DNA of 64,000 nt from Fusarium oxysporum f. sp. lycopersici 4287 (taxonomy: Eukaryota; Ascomycota; Sordariomycetes; Hypocreales; Nectriaceae): contig NC_030995.1 in the NCBI RefSeq assembly GCF_000149955.1, positions 1,550,001 through 1,614,000 of the forward strand, given 5' to 3'. The notes beneath the pieces are model-generated. The model saw only the letters and a list, made by a program, of their open reading frames with translations, searched no databases and had not been told where the DNA came from. Positions 32,646 through 42,005 of the stretch are shown piece after piece. Position 1 is the first letter of the stretch; the number at the start of each line of letters is the position of its first letter. The position numbers were made by a program, and so were the translations under genes.

Positions 32646-34079
32646 ATGGCTCAAGTAATGCCTCCAAAGCCGATGGCTAATCTCCCAGCCTTGGTCGAGA
32701 AGGAAATCCTTCCATTGATACCTCCCGGAGATTCTTCTCCTTGGAAGCGTCTCGATAATAGCTTTACTTTTTATCCTGACAGCCCTCCCCTGAGCTCTCC
32801 ATCGTCAGATACAGATGATCTTGATCAGTCACTGTGTCAGTCTGTCGAGGTCAGCCAGAACGATGAGCCGGTCATTGCAGTCATTGGTGTTGGCTATGTC
32901 GGCACACATCTGGTCAGCTCATTCTCCTCAAAATATCAAGTCATTGGGTTTGATGTCTCTGCCAAGAGAATCAAGGACCTTGGTCTTGAGTATCAAGAGC
33001 ATGAGAACGTTTGTCTCTCCAGGGACTCACAAGACTTGCGAAGAGCTACGCACTTCCTGATATCAGTGCCAACACTTCTCAGGCCTGACAAAACCATCGA
33101 CTCATCCTATCTTCGTGATGCGTTGAAGACTGTGGGTGAAGTGGCTCGGTCTGGGTCAACGGTCGTGATTGAAAGCTCTGTGGCGATCGGTATGACCCGT
33201 CAACTACTCGGTCCATTGGCTGCCAACTGCCAGTTCTTCGCCGGCATGTCTCCTGAGGTAAGTCTTCCTTCGTTCCTATTTTTGGGTTCATATACTAATG
33301 ATTCATAGCGAGTTGATCCTGGCCGCGTCGAACCTCCTGTCCAGTCCATTCCAAAGATCATCTCAGGCTTGGACGATATCACCCCAGGCTCCCTCGACGC
33401 TATAAACAGAGTCTATTCCACTATCTTCGAGACCGTTATTCCTGTTTCGAAGCCAGAAGTAGCCGAGATGATGAAACTTTATGAAAACTGCCAGAGAATG
33501 GTCTGCATCGCCTATGCCAATGAAATGGCAGATGCATGTATCCCACACGGCATCAACCCATATGAAGTCTGCGAGGCAGCCTCTACAAAACCATTCGGAT
33601 ATATGCCGTATTCTCCTGGTGTTGGCGTGGGCGGACACTGTATCCCAGTTAACCCCTTCTACCTCCTCTCAAATAGTCACTTCCCTTTGCTCAAGTACGC
33701 TACACTTGCGATGCATTCTCGACCATCAAGACTAGCCGAGAGGATGCTCAAGAGACTGAGACAAAGAGTCACAGTAAGAACACCTCGGGTCCTTGTAGTG
33801 GGTATGGGCTTCAAAGCTGGCCAGTCACAGATTGACAACTCCCCAGGAGCAGATCTCGTCAAGAGTCTCGCTGTTTCGCGAGAAGTGGATGTATGTTGGG
33901 CAGATTCTCTGGTCAAGCAATCTGCATTACCTCAAGTACGTCGTCTCTTAGATGAACACTGGCGGAAGGATGTCCTGAGAAAGTTTGATATCATTGTTGT
34001 GGCTTCCAGGCAGGCGGGTACGAGTTTTGATATCCTGGATGAGCTGGATGGAGTTGAGATTGAGAGGTGGTGTCAATGA
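32646..34079 (+). CDS. UDP-sugar 6-dehydrogenase, UDP-HexNAc dehydrogenase-like
   Basis: Exons 32646-33257 and 33309-34079 give 460 residues. The enzyme belongs to the UDP-glucose/GDP-mannose dehydrogenase family, which oxidises C6 of a nucleotide sugar to a uronate in two NAD+ steps. A 75-residue Pro/Ser/Asp-rich N-terminal extension is followed by the Rossmann motif GVGYVG (81-86), then ESSVAIGMTR, the EMMKLYENC helix with the family lysine, and the active-site loop GVGGHCIPVNPFY with catalytic Cys near 315. GGHCIPV(D/N)P is the hallmark of UDP-N-acetylglucosamine/mannosamine dehydrogenases (WecC/WbpA type), whereas UDP-glucose dehydrogenases have FGGSC(F)xKD. The C-terminal domain has VVGMGFKAGQSQIDNSPG. 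It sits between GT2 and chitinase genes and may supply the GT2 with an N-acetylaminouronate donor; this is inference. Confidence 0.85.
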
Positions 34080-34564
34080 TTCATAGTATGGCAAACGTAA
34101 TTCGGCAACGCAGATATCCATAGATTGTCAATATTGCAATAAATTATGTATCGTATTGCATAAAGCACACTGCATTGCGTTTATGCAAAGCTGTTGTTGC
34201 TGATGGCTTGTGTAAGTGGCAACTGAATTCATACTGGTCGGCTGGCTGGCCACTTCTTGCCAATTCCGCTTCTTCTTTGGTGCCCGATGATCTCATATTT
34301 CCTTTCGTGACAACTATAAATAAGACAGTTTTTCTTTTTCAAATCGCTCAGCAAACGCCTCTTCCAATAAATCATCGACTACTCTTGGACCAACGAAAAA
34401 AGACCAGGCCCAATCATCAACCACAGCCACCTGTGGGTCAATTACTGGGCTGAGTCTCTGTACAGCATGAAACTATTGCTTATTGATACTTAAAGCATTC
34501 TCTTATAAGGCCTCTTCTTTTTGTTCTTTCTTAGCTTCTTCATTGTTATTTGAGTCCGTACAAA
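34080..34564. other. spacer between dehydrogenase and chitinase
   Basis: A co-directional 485-bp spacer. A TATAAATAAG stretch at about 34,314 and a CTTT-rich leader precede the chitinase start; nothing else seen. Confidence 0.45.
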
Positions 34565-35759
34565 ATGTCGAACCAATACATCAACGCTGTATACTATCCC
34601 TCGTGGCGCTGCTACAAAGAGCGTCCTCCTTCATGCCTGGACACTGCTTCAATCACTCACATATTCTACGCCTTTGTCGGGTATGTTTCCAAAGCACAAT
34701 GATTCTCTCAAGCTAATGCAAGCAGTGTTAACGAGGATGGTACACTTCGAGTACGTAGTCCCACTCGAAACCCTGTATACTGTTTATTGACTTCATCTGT
34801 AGTCCATCGATGATTGGGGCGACAACAATAAAGTAGTTGATGGCGAAAAGGGCTGTCTCGCAGCACTTCGCAAGTTGAAAGGCCAGCACCCTCATATAAA
34901 GACACTCGTCTCGATTGGTGGTGGCTCTAGCAGTAAGGAATTTCCTGCACTTGCAGCAAGCAAAGCAGCGAGACAAACTTTTGCTCGCCAGATCAAGGAG
35001 TTTTGTGACGCCCATCATTTCGATGGAGTTGACGGTATGTTAATATCCAGTTGAAAGCTATTCCAGAGCTGACTAGTAACAGTTGACTGGGAGCACCCTC
35101 AAACTCCAGAAGCTGGAAAGAACTATGTTCTGTACCTCCAGGCCATCCGAGAGACCATGCCGGCTCCCAAATACCTGCTGACAAGCGCTCTTCCCACTGG
35201 CGAGTACTGCCTCAAGCATCTCAACCTACCAGTCGTAGCGCAACTTCTCGACTTCCTCAACCTCATGGGCTACGATTTCACAGGCGGCTGGACCGACGTC
35301 TGTGGCCATCATGCGCAGCTTCTGCCTCCAAGCAACAACCTTAACGAGGTGTATCCCACCCTTCGCAAGTCGTGCCAGCGCGGCGTCGATTACCTGACCT
35401 CGCAGGGCTTCCCCAACCGTAAGATCATCCTCGGCATTCCAGCATATGCCAGATATTTTGGACAGGCTCGTGGACCAGGCCATCCTTTCAAGGGCTCAGG
35501 CGAGATTGACTACTGCGATTTACCGGATGAATGGGTAGCAGGCGCAAAAGTCGAAGAATCCATTGCAGCGGCATTCTTTGTCGATACCAAAGGAGACAAA
35601 GGCTTTGTCTCGTTCGATGTTCCTAGCACGGTTTGTGTCAAGGCGAGGTATGCCAAAGCAATGTGCCTGGGCGGTCTGTTCTACTGGACGGGTGCTGGCG
35701 ATCGAGCAGGTCCTGAGAGTTTGGTCGCTGCAGGATGGAAGACACTTCATTCCAAGTAG
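34565..35759 (+). CDS. GH18 chitinase, no signal peptide
   Basis: Four exons (34565-34680, 34726-34750, 34803-35034, 35083-35759) give 349 residues. It is a family-18 glycoside hydrolase cutting beta-1,4-GlcNAc linkages by substrate-assisted catalysis. Motifs are the TLVSIGGGSSS strand and the catalytic DGVDVDWEH, with the acid Glu near residue 128 created across the third intron. MGYDF, then GIPAYARYF, and a final GGLFYWTGAGD strand follow. Exon 2 is only 25 nt (encoding VNEDGTLR), and its phase fits exactly. The N-terminus MSNQYINAVYYPSW starts directly with the first barrel strand, so no secretion signal is visible. The enzyme should be cytosolic or released by another route. It closes the polysaccharide cluster on its right. 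Confidence 0.9.
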
Positions 35760-36112
35760 CCGCTCGACTACAGCGGATTGATTCATAAGTCACACAAGAT
35801 ACTTCACGTGAGGCTATTTTAGGGGCTGAGTATGGTCCAAGACTTACTTGTGAGTTTTATTTGTTTTTTACCTACCGTTACCTACCGTACCGAAGGGCGT
35901 ATAGGAGGCGAAGTCCCTGCCTTTATCCGCCGATGATTTGCACTATCAAAAGCAGATCCCACACGAGCCAAGCTATTCTGTCATTGAATGAAGACATATC
36001 TGTGAAATAGACTACCAATTTTGGTGATGAAATCTGCCGTTCACATAAGAAAACTCTGAAAAAGAAACGTCAGTAATATCACGTTAGTGGTGGGCTTACC
36101 TTGTGAATGGTA
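35760..36112. other. convergent spacer
   Basis: 3' ends of the chitinase (+) and the unknown disordered protein gene (-). A short direct repeat (CCTACCGT twice, at about 35,871-35,888) is the only visible structure. Confidence 0.4.
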
Positions 36113-37060
36113 TCATTTGAAAGCATCAGGATTCATGAACTGATCCCATAATGCGTCCATCTCTTCCTGGCTCATCTCTTCCGCCTCCGCTGCTTTCGCT
36201 TTATCTTTTTTCTCCTGTGCAGCCAGACGGTCTCGTGCTTCCTGTACTCGACGTTCCTCGTGAAGTTTATTATACGAGTCAACTAGTTCAGCAAACTGGG
36301 GAATTTCAGATTTCAGAATATTGTTCGTCTGTGGATTCACCAGATCCTGTGTGTCTAGCATCAAATCCTCTGGGTTCACAAAGACTCCAGGGGCATCGGA
36401 GACAGATTCTTGAGTTTGCGGCTCGAAGTGTTGGTGCGGAGCCATCTGACCGGGCTGCACAGACATTATAAGAGATGGGATCTTCTGCTGCCCCAGGCTC
36501 TGATACTGAGGAGACAGTTGAGAGCCATACTGAAAGGTTGGCTCCCATGGGAAAGCGGGCATTGTCTGCTGCTGGGGGGCCTGGTCTTGACGATCTCTCA
36601 TGTTTGAAGAAGCAAACTGGGGAGGAGAGGCACTTCGGCGACGATCGCCAATCTGTTGAATAGAGGGTGTAAGAGTACAAGAAGCTGGGACACTGCCTCG
36701 CCTAGGGGTTACCAAGGCTACTGCCCCTGTAGAGCCGGCTGGTGTCTTCTCGTGGCTCCTGAAATTGGCAAAATTGTTGCTCGGGCTTTGCATTCTAGGC
36801 CGACGTGTATTGCTGGAAGCTGTGGGCGCTGACTGTGCCAGCGGACCCGACACATCATCATCATCAGCCTCAGGCTTTGCGATGGCACGGCGACGTCCAG
36901 GCCCATGAATCGGGCGAGCTGCCTCTTCTCCTACAACATAGTGCTGTAGGAGAAAGTGGTTCTGGCTGAGTTGACCACGGTTTGAGCGACTTGAGCGGCG
37001 GAGACCCTGCTGGTCGTTGGTGGGAGTCTCAGCAGGAGTCTGAGGGGAAGAATCGGCCAT
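36113..37060 (-). CDS. disordered protein of unknown function
   Basis: A single open frame of 315 residues. I do not recognise it. Residues 1-230 are low-complexity: Ser/Arg-rich (LRRSSRSNRGQLSQ), an acidic patch (EADDDD), then Gln/Pro/Ser-rich sequence. The C-terminal 70 residues are predicted helical and charged: ELVDSYNKLHEERRVQEAR continuing into a Lys/Glu/Ala coiled-coil stretch. The end, SQEEMDALWDQFMNPDAFK, looks like a short conserved motif. Such architecture is common in nuclear adaptor proteins, but no function is implied. Codon use and an uninterrupted frame of this length support a real gene. Confidence 0.65.
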   Translation of the reverse strand: MADSSPQTPAETPTNDQQGLRRSSRSNRGQLSQNHFLLQHYVVGEEAARPIHGPGRRRAIAKPEADDDDVSGPLAQSAPTASSNTRRPRMQSPSNNFANFRSHEKTPAGSTGAVALVTPRRGSVPASCTLTPSIQQIGDRRRSASPPQFASSNMRDRQDQAPQQQTMPAFPWEPTFQYGSQLSPQYQSLGQQKIPSLIMSVQPGQMAPHQHFEPQTQESVSDAPGVFVNPEDLMLDTQDLVNPQTNNILKSEIPQFAELVDSYNKLHEERRVQEARDRLAAQEKKDKAKAAEAEEMSQEEMDALWDQFMNPDAFK

Positions 37061-38425
37061 TTTGACAGGTTGCTTTCAGGTGTTGGTTTACTCGTTTGTG
37101 TGCTGCTGAGTGAGCAGTTGGGGATGATAAATGGCTTAATTGCTTCCAGGGGCTATTTATGTATGCCATGATTTCGTCTGCCATTAGACTGGAGGTACAC
37201 TGTTCTTCTTTTCTTTGGCATCTCATTGTGATGGACTTCAGTAAATGCTCAGCACTGAGAAGCTGTGTTCTGGCAAAGGACGCACTAACATCCAATAACG
37301 GCCTTGCCAGAACAGAGACTTCTGCCGTACCATCCCTTCGCACCAGTTAGCAAGGCGCCTGTACTAGAAGGCTGATTAAGGATGTGAATTGAACAGCAAC
37401 CTAATAAGAGCAATATTATGATCAGTAATCTGCGAACAAGAGGCAATGGGAGGAATCTGGTCGTTGAGAACTCCATTAACCGTCATTTTCTGATGAAAGA
37501 ACAAGGTTGGACGCGAAACCCATTTCCTTGTTGTTACAAGCGCTAGAGCCGCTTTAACGCTTCACTTGTGCGGTAAAATCGAAGAGTGTTGACGCGTAGA
37601 TATCGAAGGCTTAAGGGTGGGATTATCGTGGCTTTTCGTTGATGGTGTTTCACTTGGATGGAAGGAGGCAAGATTTACATGCGTCAAGCTTGATTTTGGA
37701 ACACCCATGTTAGAACCTCCCTTTAGAAGAGGCAAGAAAACTTAGGACCTTTATCCCAAGTGCCAAAATTAACTGATCTAAAGGTCTCCTAAGCCCACCC
37801 TAAATTTACCTAAATCTTTCTATCTCTTAGGGTAGAGATCCTCAGTTTTCTTGCTCCGTGAGGGCCTCCTTGGTCGCTTAAAAATATGCCGCCAAGGAAG
37901 ATTATACTGTAAATCAACCTCAGTTGAGACAAACAAGTAATGGAAGATAACTTGCGAAATAATTTATTCAATTTACAGATGTTACCTTTATTTCAAAGTG
38001 TGTTCATGTTTGTAAGTTCTTTCAGCCAGAAACAAAGTGATAAAGAATCAAAGAGGGCAACCTTTACCACGTACATCATGTGTGGCGTGACCTTAACACC
38101 GCCACTAAGCCTACGTCACTGAGCGCCAAAAGATGTCACTGGTGAGGAATCGTAGATCGAATTACAGAGAGGCCTCTGCCACGGTCCCTGCCAAGGCAGC
38201 GATTGGACTGGGCTTGTTATGCCAACGAGATATCGTATAAAGTTGATCTGCAACCCCCCAACACCTTATTTTCCTCGTAAACAAGCTTCTTTCAACGACA
38301 TCTCTTCAACTTCAACACAAAGGTGAATACAAGCCTTTCCCTTCCGTCAACCATACCTGAGCTAATGATATCCGTCTAGATAACCTACACTTTCAAACTT
38401 GCACAACAAACAAACAAACAACATC
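37061..38425. promoter_or_regulatory. divergent promoters of the disordered protein and microprotein genes
   Basis: A 1.36-kb region holding the MITE-like copy B (37729-37862). Near 38,236 is TATAAAG, followed by a C-rich stretch and a CAAC/AAAC-rich leader of the 42-residue gene. A probable 57-nt leader intron runs from GTGAAT at 38323 to CTAG at 38379, with GCTAATG as branch site. Confidence 0.5.
37729..37862. mobile_element. MITE-like inverted-repeat element, copy B
   Basis: About 134 bp, non-coding. The left arm GGCAAGAAAACTTAGGACC and the inverted right arm AGCAAGAAAACTGAGGATC match at about 24 of 30 positions. Relative to copy A in the CorA intron the element is inverted: its left arm pairs with A's right arm (shared GTGCCA.AA..AACT) and vice versa (shared TAGGTAAAT). 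A third internal palindromic block (GGTCTCCTAAG / CTTAGG) suggests the whole element can fold into a hairpin. No transposase and no obvious target duplication. Confidence 0.6.
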
Positions 38426-38554
38426 ATGGGTCTTTTCTGGTCAAAGGGAGTCGGTGGTCGCCATTTCGGCACCAGTGTTCATGTTGACAAGCATGGTGTC
38501 CGACGGGGCCCTTGGCGATTCTCTCTCGGAAAGTTCAGCTGCTTCCGTCGCTAA
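38426..38554 (+). CDS. 42-residue basic microprotein, unknown
   Basis: A short open frame with strong gene context: a TATAAAG box about 190 bases upstream, a spliced leader intron (38323-38379), and a CAAACAAACAACATC leader leading straight into ATGG. The product starts MGLFWSKGVGGRHFG, continues TSVHVDKHGVRRGP and ends with WRFSLGKFSCFRR. It is strongly basic and rich in Gly, Arg and aromatic residues, with no signal peptide or membrane helix. I know no named family. The regular repetition of GV and basic/aromatic motifs suggests selection rather than chance. A leaderless ribosomal or stress-induced small protein is possible. Its function is unknown. Confidence 0.55.
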   Translation: MGLFWSKGVGGRHFGTSVHVDKHGVRRGPWRFSLGKFSCFRR

Positions 38555-38941
38555 GTAGTTAGTCGCTTGGCTGCACCTAAGCAATCTTCTGATGGAACAA
38601 CAAACGTCTTGACGGCGCTGGAACGATGACACGACAATAATGGATTCTTAGGAGTTTTGGGTCGGATGAGGGATAAGTATTAGATTATTTCTCCTAATAC
38701 AACTTGACTTTTCACAAAATTGAACTTGGCTGTGATGACGATATATTTTCTTGGTGTTTTGATCATTAGCTACAGGGTAGGTCTAGTGGAGTTCCGGATC
38801 CACATTCAACTCCGACTTGTCATGGCTGCTCTTTGAGCGTGAACGCGTGCCTGCCATTTCAAGTTGAAGACATTGACTTCACAACTGACTTCAAACATGA
38901 CAGAAATATTTTCATGAGCCATTCGAACAATTCGAAGTGTC
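38555..38941. other. spacer, microprotein 3' end and RAD9 promoter
   Basis: 387 bases without a supported gene; the right half is presumably the RAD9 promoter and shows no distinctive motif. Confidence 0.4.
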
Positions 38942-40542
38942 ATGGCGCTACTCAATTTTACTCTCAGTGAGGAAGGTGTTTCCGCCTTTCGTGATGCCCT
39001 CATCTGCCTGAACAAGTTCAGTGACGACGTTTCACTCGAGGCCCGCAAGGATTCAGTATGTTCAACATGTGCCAGAAGGCTCCCATCTAGCTCATTACTC
39101 ACATCTCACCTCTAGTTTACTCTCACTACCCTCAACACCTCAAAATCTGCTTACGCAAGTGTCAGATTTGCGACGACCAAGTTCTTCTCCCGGTACCAGT
39201 ACCAAGGAAGTCACCAATTCCGTGACCGTTTCTACTGCACACTCTACATCCGAGTAAGCTCAATCTTCCGTCAAGGCATAGATGGACCTCCTCACTGACA
39301 ACTTGAAGGCTCTGATCTCCTTATTTCGAAGTCGTACGGGCCCTGACTCACAAAGAGATGCAGAGAAGCAAACGCTCATCGACAGATGCGATGTTGCAAT
39401 TGAAGATGGAGAGGGGGTTCAAAGTCGATTCATCGCACGTCTTATCTTTCGAAATGGACTAACTTCCACACACCGTCTGCCATTTGAGGTCTCTGTCCCA
39501 GTTCATGCCAAATTCAACAAACAAGATGCTCCTCACCACTGGACAATCTCTTCACGCACATTGCGGCAGCTCATGGATCACTTTGGCCCTGGTATCGAGT
39601 TCCTCGATATCAACACTGATGGAGATCATGTAAATTTTACTTGTTTCAGTGAGAAGACTGTGAGCGAGGATGGTGCGCATCTCTTGACAAAATGCCTGCC
39701 TATAAGCTGACATTGAATAGCGGTCTTGAAAAAGCCACTCCAAACGTCAATCGCCGTCGAAGCGGATGAATTCGACGAGATTGATGTCGAAGACAAGCTT
39801 CACATTGTAATATCCGTCAAGGACTTCCGCGCTATCATTCAACATGCTGGCATCACAGGCAACGATGTGTCAGCCCGATACTCAATTCCTACACAACCCA
39901 TCCAGCTTTCGTATACTGGCGACGCTATGTCATGCGAATTTCTCGTCATGACTGTTGGTGAGCGCGGGACCAACACTGGCCAGAGGACCAAGAAAGGACG
40001 CAAGAACGCAACCCAGAATACTGGCCCGCGTCTTGAAGCCACATCACGGCGGCCGAGCATGGCTCCTCCAGAGTCACAACCAGCACCCGCGCCAGCGCCT
40101 CCTCCCCCATCGTTGCCTCAGCATAATCCAACACCACAGATGAGCGCTGCTAGAGCCAGCGCCTCGCGCGTAGGGGCGTTTGACCTTCGGCCCTCGCAGA
40201 GACCGGCACCACCTGCGACTAACAGGTCCGAGAGTCTATTCGTTGAGGATGAAGGTTGGGAACCTATCAATTACGAGGATGAAGAGCTTGCGGAGGACAA
40301 TGCTAAGCTGGGATGGGATCATAGCATTGATCCTGTAAGTTGCAAAAGCCCTTCTTTTGACCGCGTACTGACTATAGTAGAACGCTTCTGATATGGACAC
40401 GAGCCGCTTCTTGGAGAACCTTGCTCCTGTTGAACCTCAAGCCGAAATTCCCCATCCGCCACCAACAGATGCTGAATCAACATACATTGAACCAACACAA
40501 AAGTTGAAAGAGGTCGAAAGTCTGGCCCTGTTCCCCGATTGA
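38942..40542 (+). CDS. RAD9: DNA-damage checkpoint clamp subunit Rad9
   Basis: Five exons (38942-39055, 39116-39253, 39309-39672, 39721-40334, 40381-40542) give 463 residues. Rad9 forms the 9-1-1 sliding clamp with Rad1 and Hus1, loaded at damaged DNA to activate the checkpoint kinase. The PCNA-like part covers about 1-300: MALLNFTLSEEGVSAF, then SRYQYQ, CTLYIRALISLFRSR across a junction, and VLKKPLQTSIAVEADEFD, all characteristic of Rad9. The C-terminal 160 residues are disordered: Ala/Pro-rich (PAPAPAPPPPSLP), with acidic FVEDEGWEP and several S/T-P-type sites. This matches the phosphorylated tail that recruits the TopBP1-like partner. The final exon encodes only the acidic tail. It converges on the ATS1-like gene with 52 bp between stops. 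Confidence 0.9.
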
Positions 40543-40594
40543 GGACAAGAAAATGTTATGAAGGACGAAAGATGTGGCATCTAGATGAGTATAT

Positions 40595-41683
40595 TCACTC
40601 AGCTGTAATGAATACCCAACTGGTGGCACACCCTGCCCCGACTTCTCCTATTTTAGAGCCCGGGGGAATGAATTTAGACGAAGCAATCACATTCCACCGT
40701 CCTTTGACATCGTTATCCTCAACTTGAGGTCCACAGTTGCCGTGTTCACCCCATCCCCATGATAGAACATCGCCTGCGGTAGAGAGAGCAACAACATGTT
40801 CGCTGCCGATTGCAATCTTGCTCAGCTCGGGTAGATTCGGTGGAGGTAGTTGTCCGTGATCATCTCGTCCCCAGGCTTGTAGAGAACCGTCCTTCTCCAG
40901 TACATAGATATTTCCCCAACTTGAGCCTACGTCCTTCCACCCAGGACATGTCTCGGGTGCACCTGATTGAATTTTCCATTTATCTGAACCCAGAACCTTG
41001 ATGTGTCCACTTTGTGGGTCGCCGAATAGACATGTGAATTCTCTGCCACAGACAGCTCTTGTGATCTTGAAGTCGATGCCCTCGATCTTTCTAGGAGCAT
41101 GAAGTACTTGACCCGGCTCACCAGCTTGGGACTTTCTCGCATTACCCCAGCCGTAAGCATCACCATTGTCGAGAACTGCAACGACATGTCCCATGCAAGC
41201 AGCCAGGTCGACAACTTCTGTTCCTGAAGGTGGAAATTCTCGAATTTGGGTTGCTGATGGTGTCCGAATGATGAGTTCTCCCAGACCTAGTTCGCCTTTC
41301 ATACCCGCCCCGACACTAAAAACTCGAGTCTTCTTTCCATCTGCATCTTTAGCCACAATGATAGAAGCCTCCCAGGTTGCTGTGATCAAGGCAATCTCGC
41401 CAACTGGAGATTCTCCATCCTTGGTAAGCTGAATCTCTCGAAACACAGCTGCATCTGGACCAGTGTTCAATCCACATGCACCAGGCGTGGGATCACCACT
41501 CCAGTAAAGCTGGCCGGTTTTCGTAAGAAGCAATGTATGGTTCCCACCCGCTGCGACTTTTGTAATGGAGGAGGTTGGAGGGTCAGGGTGGAAGAGCACC
41601 TGCTTCGGCACTGAAACGTCTTCTTTGTGGCCAATGCCCAGTTGACCAGAGCCATTTGAGCCTAACGCAAATACGACCTCCAT
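40595..41683 (-). CDS. ATS1: RCC1-repeat protein, ATS1/KTI13-like
   Basis: One uninterrupted frame of 362 residues made of RCC1-type beta-propeller repeats: VFALGSNGSGQLGIGH, KVAAGGNHTLLLT, GELGLGELI, AACMGHVVAVLDNGDAYGWG, AWGRDDHGQLP and LSWGWGEHGN. The N-terminal wording (xGSNGxxQLGxGHxED followed by AxGGNHxxxLT) and the size match yeast Ats1/Kti13. That protein partners Kti11/Dph3 in diphthamide synthesis and Elongator-dependent tRNA wobble-uridine modification. There is no chromatin-binding N-terminal tail, which argues against a Ran exchange factor. The start is the first ATG after an in-frame stop. 322 bp separate it from the divergent TYR1-like gene. Confidence 0.8.
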   Translation of the reverse strand: MEVVFALGSNGSGQLGIGHKEDVSVPKQVLFHPDPPTSSITKVAAGGNHTLLLTKTGQLYWSGDPTPGACGLNTGPDAAVFREIQLTKDGESPVGEIALITATWEASIIVAKDADGKKTRVFSVGAGMKGELGLGELIIRTPSATQIREFPPSGTEVVDLAACMGHVVAVLDNGDAYGWGNARKSQAGEPGQVLHAPRKIEGIDFKITRAVCGREFTCLFGDPQSGHIKVLGSDKWKIQSGAPETCPGWKDVGSSWGNIYVLEKDGSLQAWGRDDHGQLPPPNLPELSKIAIGSEHVVALSTAGDVLSWGWGEHGNCGPQVEDNDVKGRWNVIASSKFIPPGSKIGEVGAGCATSWVFITAE

Positions 41684-42005
41684 TTTTCAAAAGAAGCGAA
41701 ATTATGAAATGAATCAGTGCAAGTCACCAAAAGCTCCTCTCGATATTCCGAGTACTTCTCTTGACGCTGAAGTGGGTAGCTTCATAGATCCACCTATCGC
41801 TATAACGCGAAATATCGTTGGCTTACGTAACGCGCTTCAAATCTCCACCATAAAGAAGGTCGCGAACTTTTTTTTCACTCTGACTTTTTCTTCACTCTCA
41901 AACACACTCTTTTGAGCTTTCCGCACAAAGCTCTTTCAAAGCACAGTCGCTTGAGAGGATGTGATTCGTGTTTCCTGCTCTTGCTATCATCGCGCAGCAG
42001 ATAAT
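41684..42005. promoter_or_regulatory. shared promoter of ATS1-like and TYR1-like genes
   Basis: 322 bp between two divergent starts, so a common bidirectional promoter is likely. It is CT-rich at its right end (TTTTTTTTCACTCTGACTTT near 41,870). No specific element identified. Confidence 0.5.

Noticed and set aside
37729..37862. Assigning the inverted-repeat element to the mimp family
   Set aside because: The terminal repeats do not match the mimp terminal sequence as I remember it.
40595..41683. Calling the RCC1-repeat protein a Ran guanine exchange factor
   Set aside because: It lacks the basic N-terminal tail and matches the ATS1/KTI13 N-terminal pattern and size better.
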